The notes under the pieces: model-generated | Databases searched by the model: none | What the model was told of the DNA's origin: nothing | The model's input: the letters and a program-made list of their open reading frames with translations, nothing else | NCBI GenBank assembly: GCA_012520505.1 | Contig: JAAYOC010000021.1 | Coordinates: 1 to 64,000 of the forward strand | Direction: 5' to 3' | From: Oscillospiraceae bacterium | GTDB lineage: Bacteria > Bacillota > Clostridia > Oscillospirales > Acutalibacteraceae | Length of the DNA stretch: 64,000 nucleotides | Part shown: in pieces, positions 50,595 to 58,881 of the stretch | How the letters are laid out: every line of letters starts with the position of its first letter | Numbering within the stretch: the stretch's first letter is position 1 | Program-made: the position numbers and the translations under genes

Positions 50595-51371
50595 ATGCTT
50601 AGAGTAGAAAATGTAGAAAAATATTTTGGAAGAACAAAGGTACTGGAAGATATTAGCTTTGAATTAAAGCAGGGTGAAGTTCTCGCAATCATTGGTTCTT
50701 CAGGTTCAGGAAAGACTACACTTCTTCGTTGTATAAACCTTCTTGAACAACCTACCAAGGGTAAGATATACATTTATGATGAGCTCCTTTTGGATGCAGA
50801 ACTTCCAAAAGCAAAATTTGATAAAGATATTAGAAAAAAACATTTACATTTTGGTCTTGTGTTTCAGAACTTTAACCTTTTTCCACAGTACACGGCTAAG
50901 AAAAACGTAATGTTGGCGGTTGAACTTCTTGCTAAGGAAAGACCGGATTACAAGGCAAATAAGGATAAAATTTTAAAGGAAATAGAAGAGGAAGCTGAGC
51001 AGCTTCTTATAAAGATGAATCTTCAGGATAGAATAGACCACTACCCGCATCAACTTTCAGGTGGTCAGCAACAACGAGTTGCAATTGCTCGTGCACTTGC
51101 ACTTCATCCCGATATTCTCTGTTTCGATGAACCTACAAGTGCACTTGATCCGGAGCTTACCGGCGAAGTACTTAAAGTAATCCGCGACCTCGCAGACGAA
51201 AATATGACTATGATAATCGTAACTCATGAAATGTCCTTCGCACGAGATGTAGCAGATAGAATAATTTTTATGGATGAAGGTAGAATAATTGAAGAAGGTC
51301 CTGCAAAAAAATTAATAAACAACCCACAAACAGATAGATTAAAAGATTTCTTAACCAGAGTTGAGGTTTAA
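50595..51371 (+). CDS. Amino acid ABC transporter ATP-binding protein
   Basis: A 258-residue GlnQ-type ATPase. Walker A GSSGSGKTTLLR, Q-loop VFQNFNLFPQYT, signature LSGGQQQRVAIARALA, Walker B ILCFDEPTSALDPE, switch His in VTHEMSFA. The ATG at 50595 (MLRVENVEKYFG) is preferred since GGTGAT lies before it; the track GTG start is nine bases earlier. Confidence 0.95.
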   Translation: MLRVENVEKYFGRTKVLEDISFELKQGEVLAIIGSSGSGKTTLLRCINLLEQPTKGKIYIYDELLLDAELPKAKFDKDIRKKHLHFGLVFQNFNLFPQYTAKKNVMLAVELLAKERPDYKANKDKILKEIEEEAEQLLIKMNLQDRIDHYPHQLSGGQQQRVAIARALALHPDILCFDEPTSALDPELTGEVLKVIRDLADENMTMIIVTHEMSFARDVADRIIFMDEGRIIEEGPAKKLINNPQTDRLKDFLTRVEV

Positions 51372-51412
51372 TTGTAAAACGAAACTTAAAATCAAAGAAA
51401 TAATAAAAAGTC

Positions 51413-51440
51413 AAGGCCCAGAAAAGTCTGGGCCTTTTTT
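51413..51440 (+). terminator. Terminator of the ABC operon
   Basis: AAGGCCCAGA / TCTGGGCCTT stem, AAAG loop, T run. Confidence 0.92.
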
Positions 51441-51491
51441 ATGGACACGAAACTTAAATTCTATTGAACTGAAATTGAAACTATTATAAAA

Positions 51492-51949
51492 TTATATGCG
51501 ACCTAGTTTTATGGAAACAAGTTCAGGGGTAACGCCAAAGAAGGCAGAAGCTCCTGAAATATCCATATTACCGTAGTTTCTACGGTATAAAGCTAAACTT
51601 GCGTCAGATATTAAAAGATGAGCTGCAAAAATATTCGCTTCCCGTTCTGTTTTACAATCAATTAAAAAATGTCAAAGTCTGTAAGGATGCCACCTCTTGC
51701 AAGGCGTCTGTGAAGTCTATCGTGACCTAGTTCATGTGCACAGATAATTCTTGAAGAAACTGAATTTAAAGTGCTGTTTAGAACAATGTAAGGGATTCGA
51801 TGCATAACACAATAATATCCGGACAAGGAACCTAAATGGGAATAACGCACTTCTATATCGAGTGCGGCACAAATTTGAAAAGGGTCAGAAGTCCCATATT
51901 TTTCTACAAGTTTTTCAGCAACTCTTTTAATTCGTAATACATCATTCAT
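51492..51949 (-). pseudogene. ImmA/IrrE-type metallopeptidase, frameshifted at a poly-T run
   Basis: The start at 51949 (MNDVLRIKRVAEKLVEKYG) overlaps the XRE gene by eight bases. The zinc motif AHELGHDRLH is present. The first frame stops at 51662 after GGILTDFDIF. The family sequence resumes in another minus frame: LIDCKTEREANIFAAHLLIS, then YGNMDISGASAFFGVTPELV, ending at 51492. The junction is a run of six T (minus strand); seven T would restore one ~152-residue protein. This could be a true mutation, a phase-variable tract or an assembly error. ImmA proteins cleave phage/ICE-type repressors. Confidence 0.82.
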
Positions 51950-52337
51950 GGCGTCCGTATTTTTTGCGTGCCTTGTCTTTTGAATCCCAATAGACCTCAT
52001 TTATTGACTTTAACACATAATCTTTGTCCGGTTCAGAGAGTGTACCTCCGGAGAATAATGCTCGCATTTCTTTAATAATGCTTGCTAATTCTCTTTCGGC
52101 GACAGGCCCGCCTTTCTCGCCCGCCACCATAATATAGTAATCTTCATTTGAAATTAGTCTTTCAATAGGTACATTAAAATAAGCAGCAAGCCTTTTTGTA
52201 TATTCTTGCTTGCGCGGGTAACATTTACCCATCTCATAATTTTGCAAGGTTCTAAGATTAATTCCGGTCGCATTTGCCACTTCTTTTTGTGTTACACCTT
52301 TTTGCTTTCTAAGCATTTTAAGCTCATCACAAAACAT
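51942..52337 (-). CDS. XRE-family transcriptional regulator
   Basis: A 131-residue protein with a Cro/C1 helix-turn-helix at residues ~5-60 (LKMLRKQKGVTQKEVANATG; INLRTLQNYEMGKCYPRKQE) and a C-terminal half of unknown fold. SD AGGAGGTG. It overlaps the ImmA-type gene, the usual repressor/antirepressor-protease pair of mobile elements. No other phage or ICE gene is near, so it may be a remnant or a stand-alone regulator. Confidence 0.9.
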   Translation of the reverse strand: MFCDELKMLRKQKGVTQKEVANATGINLRTLQNYEMGKCYPRKQEYTKRLAAYFNVPIERLISNEDYYIMVAGEKGGPVAERELASIIKEMRALFSGGTLSEPDKDYVLKSINEVYWDSKDKARKKYGRHE

Positions 52338-52359
52338 GAAAGCACCTCCTATTAATCAA

Positions 52360-52389
52360 AGTATAACCTTAGCAAAATTGGCCGGTCAA
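52360..52389 (-). promoter_or_regulatory. Promoter of the XRE/ImmA pair
   Basis: Minus strand TTGACC (52384-52389), 18-bp spacer, TATACT (52360-52365). Confidence 0.65.
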
Positions 52390-52488
52390 TCACCCAGTAT
52401 ATAAAGTCGAAAACAGCACATAAAAGGTTTTAATACAGGGAAATTTCAAGACATTAGAACTGTTTAGAAAACTCAAAGGAGATTAAAC

Positions 52489-53700
52489 ATGCTAACGAGT
52501 AACTTATTAACCACTCAGAGTAATAATCCGGTTTCAAAACTCGGATTTGGACTTATGCGTCTTCCGGTAGAAAACGGGGAAATAGATATTGCCAAGACTA
52601 GAAGAATGGTTAAAAGAGCAATTGAGGCAGGTATAAATTATTTTGATACCGCTTATCCATATCATGACGGAAAATCTGAACTTATTATTGGAGAAATTCT
52701 TAAAGATTTCAAAAGAGAAGAATATTGTCTTGTAACAAAATTCCCCGGTCATGAAATTAGAGATACACATGATCCAAAAGGTGTTTTCGAACATCAACTT
52801 CAAAAATGTCAAGTAGATTATTTTGATTATTATCTCCTTCATAATGTGAACGAACAAAGCATATATGTTTATTTGGATAAGGAAATTAATATCATTCCTT
52901 ACTTTTTGGACCAAGTTAAATCGGGTAGGATAAAGCATTTAGGATTTTCAACTCATGGAAGTGCGAAATGTATTAAAAAATTTTTAGATTCAAAAATAGA
53001 ATACAATAACAAATCAATCACAATTAAAGATGTTATGGAACTTTGCCAAATTCAATACAACTATGTAGATGCAAAGATGCAAAAGGCAGATGAAAAATAT
53101 AATCTTCTCGTTTCATATAACATTCCTGTTGTGGTAATGGAACCGGTAAGAGGAGGAAAACTTGCTGAACCGGATGAAGCACTTCAAAAATTAAGACCGA
53201 ACGATACCATTGCTTCATTTGCGTTTCGTTGGCTTCTTGAAAAGGAAAATATAGCGGTAATTCTTTCCGGTATGTCTAATGAAGAACAATTAGAAGACAA
53301 CCTTAAAACCTTTTATAGCTATGTTCCATTAACGGAAGAAGAAAAGGATGCACTTGATACTAAGGCAGATAATCTTACTCACTTTATACCCTGTACCGGC
53401 TGTAAATATTGTTTAGATAGCTGTCCGAAAAATTTAAATATTCCATTTTTTATGTCTTCATACAATGAAGCAAAATTTGGTCCATATTTAATTCTTGGTA
53501 TGCAATTTGATTTTATTTCAGCAGAGGAACAACCGGATCAATGTATTAAATGCAGAAAGTGTGAACAAATCTGTCCACAAAATATTAAAATTGCTGATCA
53601 TATTGAAGAACTAATTTCCATTCTAAAAACCATTCCTAAATGGGCAGACCTATGTAGAGAACGTGAAGAGGCCAGTAAGAAATTGAGGGAAGGAAAATAG
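52489..53700 (+). CDS. Aldo/keto reductase with C-terminal 4Fe-4S ferredoxin domain
   Basis: A 403-residue fusion. Residues ~15-285 are an AKR barrel (KLGFGLMRLPVENGEIDI; ITYFDTAYPYHDGKSE-like INYFDTAYPYHDG, CLVTKFPGHE, YLLHN). Residues ~300-385 carry two Fe-S cysteine sets (CTGCKYCLDSCPKNLNIP and CIKCRKCEQICPQNIKI). The architecture is common in Clostridia and probably takes electrons from ferredoxin; the carbonyl substrate is unknown. SD AAAGGAG. Confidence 0.93.
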   Translation: MLTSNLLTTQSNNPVSKLGFGLMRLPVENGEIDIAKTRRMVKRAIEAGINYFDTAYPYHDGKSELIIGEILKDFKREEYCLVTKFPGHEIRDTHDPKGVFEHQLQKCQVDYFDYYLLHNVNEQSIYVYLDKEINIIPYFLDQVKSGRIKHLGFSTHGSAKCIKKFLDSKIEYNNKSITIKDVMELCQIQYNYVDAKMQKADEKYNLLVSYNIPVVVMEPVRGGKLAEPDEALQKLRPNDTIASFAFRWLLEKENIAVILSGMSNEEQLEDNLKTFYSYVPLTEEEKDALDTKADNLTHFIPCTGCKYCLDSCPKNLNIPFFMSSYNEAKFGPYLILGMQFDFISAEEQPDQCIKCRKCEQICPQNIKIADHIEELISILKTIPKWADLCREREEASKKLREGK

Positions 53701-53791
53701 GAATTAAAAGGCCAACAATTGATTGATAAATTAAAAGCAACTAAGGACAACAAAAAGATGCAATGTTTAGGATAAATGTACACTGAAAGTC

Positions 53792-53836
53792 TTGCCACTT
53801 TGTCCCGAATATGGTATAATATTCGGGACAAGGTGG
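53792..53836 (+). promoter_or_regulatory. Promoter and operator palindrome of the AbiE pair
   Basis: TTGCCA, 17 bp, TATAAT (53815-53820). The -10 is inside a perfect inverted repeat TTGTCCCGAATA (53800-53811) / TATTCGGGACAA (53820-53831), extendable to 17-bp arms with one mismatch (53795-53836). It is the expected place for autorepression by the antitoxin. Confidence 0.85.
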
Positions 53837-53843
53837 GGTATAA

Positions 53844-54455
53844 ATGTCAAATTACACAAAGCAAATTGAAAATAAAATAAAAGACTTTAATAGTGGTAAA
53901 GTATTTATCGCAAACGATTTTTTGAAAATTTCTTCTTATGAAACTGTTAGGCGGATACTTAACCGCTTGGTTGATAATGGAAAAATTAAAAGAATTATAA
54001 AAGGGTTTTATTATAGCCCTAAATATAGTGAGTTGTTGCAGGAGTATGCAACTCCATCAATGCATGAGCTCGCTATTGCAATAGCAAGAAAATATAATTG
54101 GGATATTGCTCCGAGTGGCGTAACTGCGCTCAATATTTTAGGCTTGTCTACACAGGTGCCAGCTAAGTATACTTATGTTTCAAGTGGACGCAGTAAGGAA
54201 TTTTCAGTTGGCAACATTACGATAGTTTTTAAGAAGGTTAAGCCAGGTGACGTTGCAAATATGTCCTTCAAAACTGCAACGATCATTCAAGCAATAAAAG
54301 CTTTAGGAAAGGAAGGTGTAACTAACAAGCATATAAGACAAATTCAGCGAACTCTGAATGAAAATGAAAAAAGTAATTTAATGAATGAAGCGATTTCCGC
54401 CGCTGCATGGATTTATGAAATAATTAGAAAAGTATGTGAGGAAAACAATGAGTAA
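53844..54455 (+). CDS. AbiEi-type antitoxin (DUF6088-like)
   Basis: A 203-residue protein. The N-terminal winged helix (KVFIANDFLKISSYETVRRI; LNRLVDNGKIKRIIKGFYYS) is typical of AbiEi transcriptional autorepressors; the C-terminal domain (ATPSMHELAIAIARKYNWDI; GVTALNILGLSTQVPAKYTY) is the antitoxin part. It overlaps the toxin gene by eight bases. AbiE systems are type IV toxin-antitoxin modules that can abort phage infection. The strong palindrome over its promoter supports autoregulation. Confidence 0.88.
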   Translation: MSNYTKQIENKIKDFNSGKVFIANDFLKISSYETVRRILNRLVDNGKIKRIIKGFYYSPKYSELLQEYATPSMHELAIAIARKYNWDIAPSGVTALNILGLSTQVPAKYTYVSSGRSKEFSVGNITIVFKKVKPGDVANMSFKTATIIQAIKALGKEGVTNKHIRQIQRTLNENEKSNLMNEAISAAAWIYEIIRKVCEENNE

Positions 54456-55440
54456 GTTTTATGTAGAATCAAAAGAAGAATTACAAATTTTGATTACGAA
54501 CGCAGCTGGGAAATTAGGAACAAGCGAAGCCGTAGTAGAGAAGGATTATTGGGTAAGTTTTATTTTAGACTATCTTTTTAATCAGAACAGATGGAAAGAT
54601 GCATTTACTTTTAAAGGGGGTACATCGCTCTCAAAATGTTATGGTTTAATAGAAAGATTTTCTGAAGATATTGACCTTATACTTGATTGGAGAGTTTTAG
54701 GCTATTCTAAAGATGAACCGTGGGCGAGCCGTTCTAATACGCAACAAGATAAATTTAATAAGGAAGTTAATCTGAAAACAGAAAATTTTTTAAAAGATGT
54801 ATTCATAAAAGAGCTAGAAAAGGACTTTAAAAAACTTTACAAAGTGGAGATTAGATTTTTTCTTGATGCAGAAGATTCCAAAAGTATAAGAGTTGAATAC
54901 CCAATAGCTTTTTCATCTGCATATTTAACACAAACTATAAAAATGGAAATAGGAAGCTTTGCGGCGTGGACTCCGGCTATTGAGACGGAAATCGAACCAA
55001 TAATATCTAAGATGTATCCAAAACTATTTAAGGGAAAGTCTTGTATACGAACTGTATCACCTGAAAGGACTTTTTGGGAGAAGGCAACAATATTACATCA
55101 TGAGGCAAACAGACCAAAGGCTCTGTATATGCCTGTTAGGCATGCGAGACACTATTATGATTTATATGAAATGTCAAATACATATGTTAAGGATTTAGCG
55201 TTTTCGAATAGGGAACTTTTAAAAAAGGTAACTAAATTTAAAATGAAGTTTTATCCAAGAGGTTGGGCTAGATATGAAGACGTTTTAGATGGTAAACTAC
55301 GCCTAGTTCCTGACAATTTTCGTTTTGCAGAAATAGAAAAAGACTATGACGCAATGAAAGAAATGATTTATGGTGAAACTCCTAGTTTTGATGAGATAAT
55401 GAAATCATTAACAAATTTAGAAAATGAAATAAATATGTAG
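54448..55440 (+). CDS. AbiEii-type nucleotidyltransferase toxin
   Basis: A 330-residue protein of the AbiEii/AbiGii family. The nucleotidyltransferase motif is clear: FTFKGGTSLSKCYGLIERFS EDIDLILD, that is GGTSLS plus DxD. RTVSPERTFWEKATILHHEA is another family block. It is expected to transfer a nucleotide to a cellular target (tRNA for MenT-type relatives) and stop growth. The ATG at 54448 follows GAGG and overlaps the antitoxin end; the GTG at 54436 used in the track precedes that SD. Confidence 0.9.
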   Translation: MSKFYVESKEELQILITNAAGKLGTSEAVVEKDYWVSFILDYLFNQNRWKDAFTFKGGTSLSKCYGLIERFSEDIDLILDWRVLGYSKDEPWASRSNTQQDKFNKEVNLKTENFLKDVFIKELEKDFKKLYKVEIRFFLDAEDSKSIRVEYPIAFSSAYLTQTIKMEIGSFAAWTPAIETEIEPIISKMYPKLFKGKSCIRTVSPERTFWEKATILHHEANRPKALYMPVRHARHYYDLYEMSNTYVKDLAFSNRELLKKVTKFKMKFYPRGWARYEDVLDGKLRLVPDNFRFAEIEKDYDAMKEMIYGETPSFDEIMKSLTNLENEINM

Positions 55441-55452
55441 AGATAAACAAAG

Positions 55453-55482
55453 AGGCTTAGCGGGTTTCGCTAAGCCTTTTTG
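55453..55482 (+). terminator. Terminator of the AbiE operon
   Basis: AGGCTTAGCG / CGCTAAGCCT stem, short GGTTT-like loop, TTTTT. Confidence 0.9.
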
Positions 55483-55507
55483 TGTTGTTGATATGATTTA
55501 AAAAAAT

Positions 55508-55536
55508 TGTGTATTTACATAGCATTTTTAAATGAG
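55508..55536. repeat. 28-bp imperfect direct repeat, copy 1
   Basis: TGTGTATTTACATAGCATTT plus TTAAATGAG, just beyond the stop of the minus-strand lipoprotein gene. The second copy is at 56281-56308. Confidence 0.8.
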
Positions 55537-55540
55537 TGTT

Positions 55541-56176
55541 TTATTTTTGTGCTTTTTCGTCAGCAGCTTTTTTAGCAAGCCAATCTTTATAGGTTGTTTC
55601 GAGAAGTACATCGCCCGTACTTTCTTTTATAATCATAATTTTTACATTTATCTTATCTTTGTCTTTACCATTTATAATTTGACCATGTAGCCCGACTTGA
55701 AAGATTTTTGTAAGAAGCATTGGGTCATCTTTTGTATATTTGTCAGTTGTATAAATAGTAAATTCAGTGTAATCTTCCTTGTATTCAATTTTGCTGAATG
55801 TACCGGGAGCATCTTTGCCTTTAGTTATGCTATCAATACCTTCATCAACTGATTCTTTATATTTTTGAAGTTGTTCTTGATATTTTTCTTTTGTCATCAC
55901 AAATGTTACAGAACCGTCTTCATTGATAGTAGCGCTTATAAAACCTTCTTCTTCACTAGTTTTTGCTACTATTTCTTCAATATTTTGGTCTTCAAAGAAG
56001 CTGTCAGGAACGGTGATTGTAACATTTGGATCTTCTTTTTCAATGCTAGTACTTTCTTTTTCAGTATTTTCCCCGGTATCTTTTTTATTGTTTATTACAT
56101 CGTCTCCGGATTTTTTGCACGCAGCAAAACTAAAGAGTATTGCTAAAGCTAAAATCACACTAATAAATTTTTTCAT
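55541..56176 (-). CDS. Lipoprotein of unknown function
   Basis: The start at 56176 (MKKFISVILALAILFSFAAC) follows AGAGGTGAC; the track adds 24 upstream codons. The lipobox FAAC places the mature N-terminus at residue 20. The 211-residue protein has an acidic Ser/Thr/Glu linker (~25-55) and a mixed alpha/beta remainder (ATINEDGSVTFVMTKEKYQE; DYTEFTIYTTDKYTKDDPML). I do not recognise the domain. It stands alone between the AbiE operon and the phosphoesterase. Confidence 0.82.
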   Translation of the reverse strand: MKKFISVILALAILFSFAACKKSGDDVINNKKDTGENTEKESTSIEKEDPNVTITVPDSFFEDQNIEEIVAKTSEEEGFISATINEDGSVTFVMTKEKYQEQLQKYKESVDEGIDSITKGKDAPGTFSKIEYKEDYTEFTIYTTDKYTKDDPMLLTKIFQVGLHGQIINGKDKDKINVKIMIIKESTGDVLLETTYKDWLAKKAADEKAQK

Positions 56177-56280
56177 TTTGTCACCTCTTATTTCAAATTG
56201 TCTCAATAAGACATGTTTATTATACACTTTTTGTTTTAAGTAAAGCAAATTTTCATAACAAATCGGGTATTTAATAAAAG

Positions 56281-56308
56281 TGTGTATTTACACAGTATTT
56301 TTAAATAG
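56281..56308. repeat. 28-bp imperfect direct repeat, copy 2
   Basis: TGTGTATTTACACAGTATTT plus TTAAATAG, just beyond the stop of the minus-strand phosphoesterase gene; partner of 55508-55536. Confidence 0.8.
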
Positions 56309-56318
56309 GCGTGGCAGG

Positions 56319-56774
56319 TTACATTTCAAAATGCTCAAATGTTATTGTATCTGTAATTGTAATAACGCCATACTGCCCTTTGGCGATTGAGCCCGGATTA
56401 AAAAGATGTATACCACTTTGTTGTTCATAGTAAGGAATATGAGTGTGACCGAAAAGGGCAAAGTGGCAATTATATTTTTTGGCCTCAACTATAAGTTTAC
56501 TAAGATTACTTTTGACACGTTGCGCAGCACCATGAGTAATTAGGAATTTATGGTTTTTAATATTTTCTATAAGGGTTACAGGTAATTGTGAAAAGTAATC
56601 ACAGTTACCTTGTACTTGAATGATTTTTTTGCCGATAAGTTCATTTTTAGCAATTTTTAAATCGTGCTCACCGTCACCCAGATGTATTAGAATATCCAGG
56701 TCTTTGTGGTGATATATTGCGCTATAAAGATGTTGATCTCTGCCGTGAGAATCCGATACTACTAATATTTTCAT
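56319..56774 (-). CDS. YfcE/MJ0936-type metallophosphoesterase
   Basis: A 151-residue calcineurin-like phosphoesterase. The metal ligands are all visible: VVSDSHGRD, HLGDGEHD, VQGNCDY, ITHGAAQR, FGHTHIP. Substrate is unknown; relatives are phosphodiesterases acting on small model substrates. SD AAAGGA. A perfect hairpin lies at the start of its leader. Confidence 0.92.
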   Translation of the reverse strand: MKILVVSDSHGRDQHLYSAIYHHKDLDILIHLGDGEHDLKIAKNELIGKKIIQVQGNCDYFSQLPVTLIENIKNHKFLITHGAAQRVKSNLSKLIVEAKKYNCHFALFGHTHIPYYEQQSGIHLFNPGSIAKGQYGVITITDTITFEHFEM

Positions 56775-56785
56775 TTTGTTCCTTT

Positions 56786-56819
56786 ACGGACCTTAAAGAT
56801 AAGGTCCGTTTTTATTTTT
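56786..56819 (+). terminator. Hairpin with T run opposite the phosphoesterase leader
   Basis: ACGGACCTT / AAGGTCCGT stem, AAAGAT loop, then TTTTATTTTTT on the plus strand. On the minus strand it sits at the 5' end of the phosphoesterase mRNA; the -10 TATAAT of that gene (extended TGG) is at 56824-56829. Confidence 0.55.
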
Positions 56820-56930
56820 TAGTATTATACCACAATAACGAGATTGTTAAAATGTTTAAAAATTGTTGTTGAAAGAGAGCACTAATTTGGGGTATTGTGG
56901 AAATGATATAAATTTGTTAGGTGATAGATT

Positions 56931-57968
56931 GTGAGAAAAATAGTTGTTGTTCCGGATTCGTTTAAAGGAACGCTTAGTTCAATAGATTTTTGTAGGGTCG
57001 CAAAAAAGGCTCTTGATGGTGAAGTTATAGCAGTTCCTGTAGCTGATGGCGGTGAAGGGACTGTAGATTGTTTTTTGGAAATGGGTTGGAATCCTGTTTC
57101 AGCAACTGTTACAGGTCCACTTTTTGAGTCTGTAGAAGCAGTTTATGCCGTCAGGGGTGACACAGCCGTTTTAGAGTCCGCTACTGCGTGCGGTTTAGAT
57201 TTAAGTGGTGGGCTGGTAATGAAGGCAACCACATATGGTGTTGGTGAGCTCATAGAGCACGCTGTAGAAGTTTCCGGCTGTAAGTCAATAATACTTGGAC
57301 TCGGCGGCTCCGGCACCAATGACGGCGGTTGTGGCGCCCTTTGTGCACTCGGTGCAAAGTTTTATGATTCTCTCGGCAATTCCTTTGTGCCGGTTGGTGG
57401 CACATTAGGGCTTATTGCCGATATAGATGCGTCTGAGTTACCTGATATAGATTTGACGCTTATGTGTGATGTCTCAACAACTTTTTTAGACGCTGCTGTT
57501 ATCTTTGCACCGCAGAAGGGCGCAGATGAAACTGAAGTTTTAGAGTTGACTGCCGGACTTATGCATTTAGCTTCTTTTATGCCGGGTATAGAAAATGTTC
57601 CTGGCGGAGGAGCTGCAGGAGGATTGGGAGCGGGTCTTCATTTCTTTTTGAAAGGTAAAATTGTTTCCGGAATAGATGCTATTTTAGATGCAGTAGATTT
57701 TGAAAATCTTATTTCTGATGCAGATTTTGTAATAACAGGAGAAGGAAAATTAGATGAATCAAGTGTTTCCGGAAAGGTTGTATCCGGAGTTGCCCGTAGA
57801 GCTGCTGCTCTAAATGTGCCCTGCATTGCTGTTTGTGGTGCGGCAGAGATAGATGGAACCGCTTTAAACCTTAGTGCTGTGCACGTTATCAGCACAAAAA
57901 GCAAGACATTGGAAGAACTAAAAAAGACTATAAAAGACGATTTATATGCAAAATTAAAGGAACTGTAA
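56931..57968 (+). CDS. Glycerate kinase (GK-II/GlxK type)
   Basis: A 345-residue glycerate kinase that phosphorylates D-glycerate. Motifs: VVVPDSFKGTLSS at the start, PVADGGEGTVDCFLE, GLGGSGTNDGGCGALCALGA near residue 130, GGGAAGGLGAGL, and ITGEGKLDESSVSGKVV. GTG start, SD AGGTGAT. The terminator begins within its last codons. Confidence 0.95.
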   Translation: MRKIVVVPDSFKGTLSSIDFCRVAKKALDGEVIAVPVADGGEGTVDCFLEMGWNPVSATVTGPLFESVEAVYAVRGDTAVLESATACGLDLSGGLVMKATTYGVGELIEHAVEVSGCKSIILGLGGSGTNDGGCGALCALGAKFYDSLGNSFVPVGGTLGLIADIDASELPDIDLTLMCDVSTTFLDAAVIFAPQKGADETEVLELTAGLMHLASFMPGIENVPGGGAAGGLGAGLHFFLKGKIVSGIDAILDAVDFENLISDADFVITGEGKLDESSVSGKVVSGVARRAAALNVPCIAVCGAAEIDGTALNLSAVHVISTKSKTLEELKKTIKDDLYAKLKEL

Positions 57969-57999
57969 AGCCAAAAGACTTTACAGTTCCTCGTTTTTT
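57959..57999 (+). terminator. Terminator overlapping the glycerate kinase stop
   Basis: GGAACTGTAAAG / CTTTACAGTTCC stem, CCAAAAGA loop, TCGTTTTTT. Confidence 0.92.
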
Positions 58000-58007
58000 G
58001 AATTTTA

Positions 58008-58080
58008 CTCTCTTTTGTTCTCTTTTATTCTCTTTTATTTTCTTTTATTCTTTTTCATTCTTTTTAATTTTTTTCTCTTC
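58008..58080. repeat. Pyrimidine tract with ~10-bp units
   Basis: Near-tandem TCTCTTTTATTC-type units. The distal part encodes the lysine/glutamate-rich tail of the 44-residue minus-strand protein. Confidence 0.8.
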
Positions 58081-58179
58081 GCTTTTAACGTTATCGTAAA
58101 TGAATAGACCACAAATTGAGAGGTCTATAACTGTCGCAAAGATAAGAACTACAAGTGCTCCTGTTGTCATTACTGCCAT
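58045..58179 (-). CDS. 44-residue single-pass membrane peptide
   Basis: Too short for the track. SD AAGGAGG precedes ATG; the product is MAVMTTGALVVLIFATVIDL, SICGLFIYDNVKSEEKKIKK, NEKE. There is one TM helix and a charged cytoplasmic tail. It starts 13 bases after the stop of the membrane-protein gene 58192-58848, so the two are an operon. Function is unknown; small accessory subunit of that membrane protein is a reasonable guess. Confidence 0.7.
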   Translation of the reverse strand: MAVMTTGALVVLIFATVIDLSICGLFIYDNVKSEEKKIKKNEKE

Positions 58180-58191
58180 TATAAAACCTCC

Positions 58192-58848
58192 TTAAATTAA
58201 ATGCATTACTCCACCTACAATTAGAAGGATTAAATCCATCAATGCAAGGCAACCAACAAATTTTACCGAACCTTTGATTGTTGGTCTGTCGTAGGTGTAG
58301 AAAGCTGCTGCGAAGAATGGTAAATATCCGATGATCCAAAGAACCCAAGGGAATCTTATTTGCCACCAGGACCATTCCCAAGTGAGAACTCCTGCATAGT
58401 TGAGGAAACATTCAACTGCTACTGCGGCCGTTGTTAAAACTACTGCAAAGAAAATTCGGTTTGGAATACCAAGAATTTTCATCTTTTTGTCTTCAGGAAG
58501 TAAAAGGACAGCCGATATTCCCATGATGAAAAACATGATTGAAATTTCAATATTGTATCCAATCAAAATCAAGAGGGAAGTATTTCCGTGCGCTGGCGTT
58601 CCCCAAACCGGAGCCTGATGACTAAGAAAACAGACATAGGAATTCCAAATTTCGTTGAATAAATCTACAAGCCAAAGTGCCGCACCTGCAAGAACAGCTT
58701 TATAATTCTTTTCACTTAATTCTTTAGATACGATGTACATAAAGATAAGGAAAATAGGTATGATATACCACTGCATTGTTTCTGCCGGTTGACGAAGAAT
58801 TTCCAACGATGACTGGGTGTACTCTGAAAACTCATACATAGTTTTCAA
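58192..58848 (-). CDS. Membrane protein A of the lipase-linked pair, unknown family
   Basis: A 218-residue protein with about six TM helices, rich in Trp. It is a paralogue of 60658-61302: both share LLPEDKxMKILG..NR.FFA (residues ~125-140) and, near the C-terminus, WW...P.W....Y.PFF.A...TYD. Conserved membrane glutamates (NEI in TM2, IEIS in TM3, VECFL in TM4) hint at a catalytic or transport role. I do not recognise the family. It is divergent from lipase 1 and cotranscribed with the 44-residue peptide. SD AGGAGGATTG. Confidence 0.8.
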   Translation of the reverse strand: MKTMYEFSEYTQSSLEILRQPAETMQWYIIPIFLIFMYIVSKELSEKNYKAVLAGAALWLVDLFNEIWNSYVCFLSHQAPVWGTPAHGNTSLLILIGYNIEISIMFFIMGISAVLLLPEDKKMKILGIPNRIFFAVVLTTAAVAVECFLNYAGVLTWEWSWWQIRFPWVLWIIGYLPFFAAAFYTYDRPTIKGSVKFVGCLALMDLILLIVGGVMHLI

Positions 58849-58881
58849 TCCTCCTTTATTTAGTTTTCCGTGTCAAATAAC

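Noticed and set aside
51492-52337. Integrated phage or ICE
   Set aside because: Only the XRE/ImmA pair is present; there is no integrase, attachment site or structural gene nearby.
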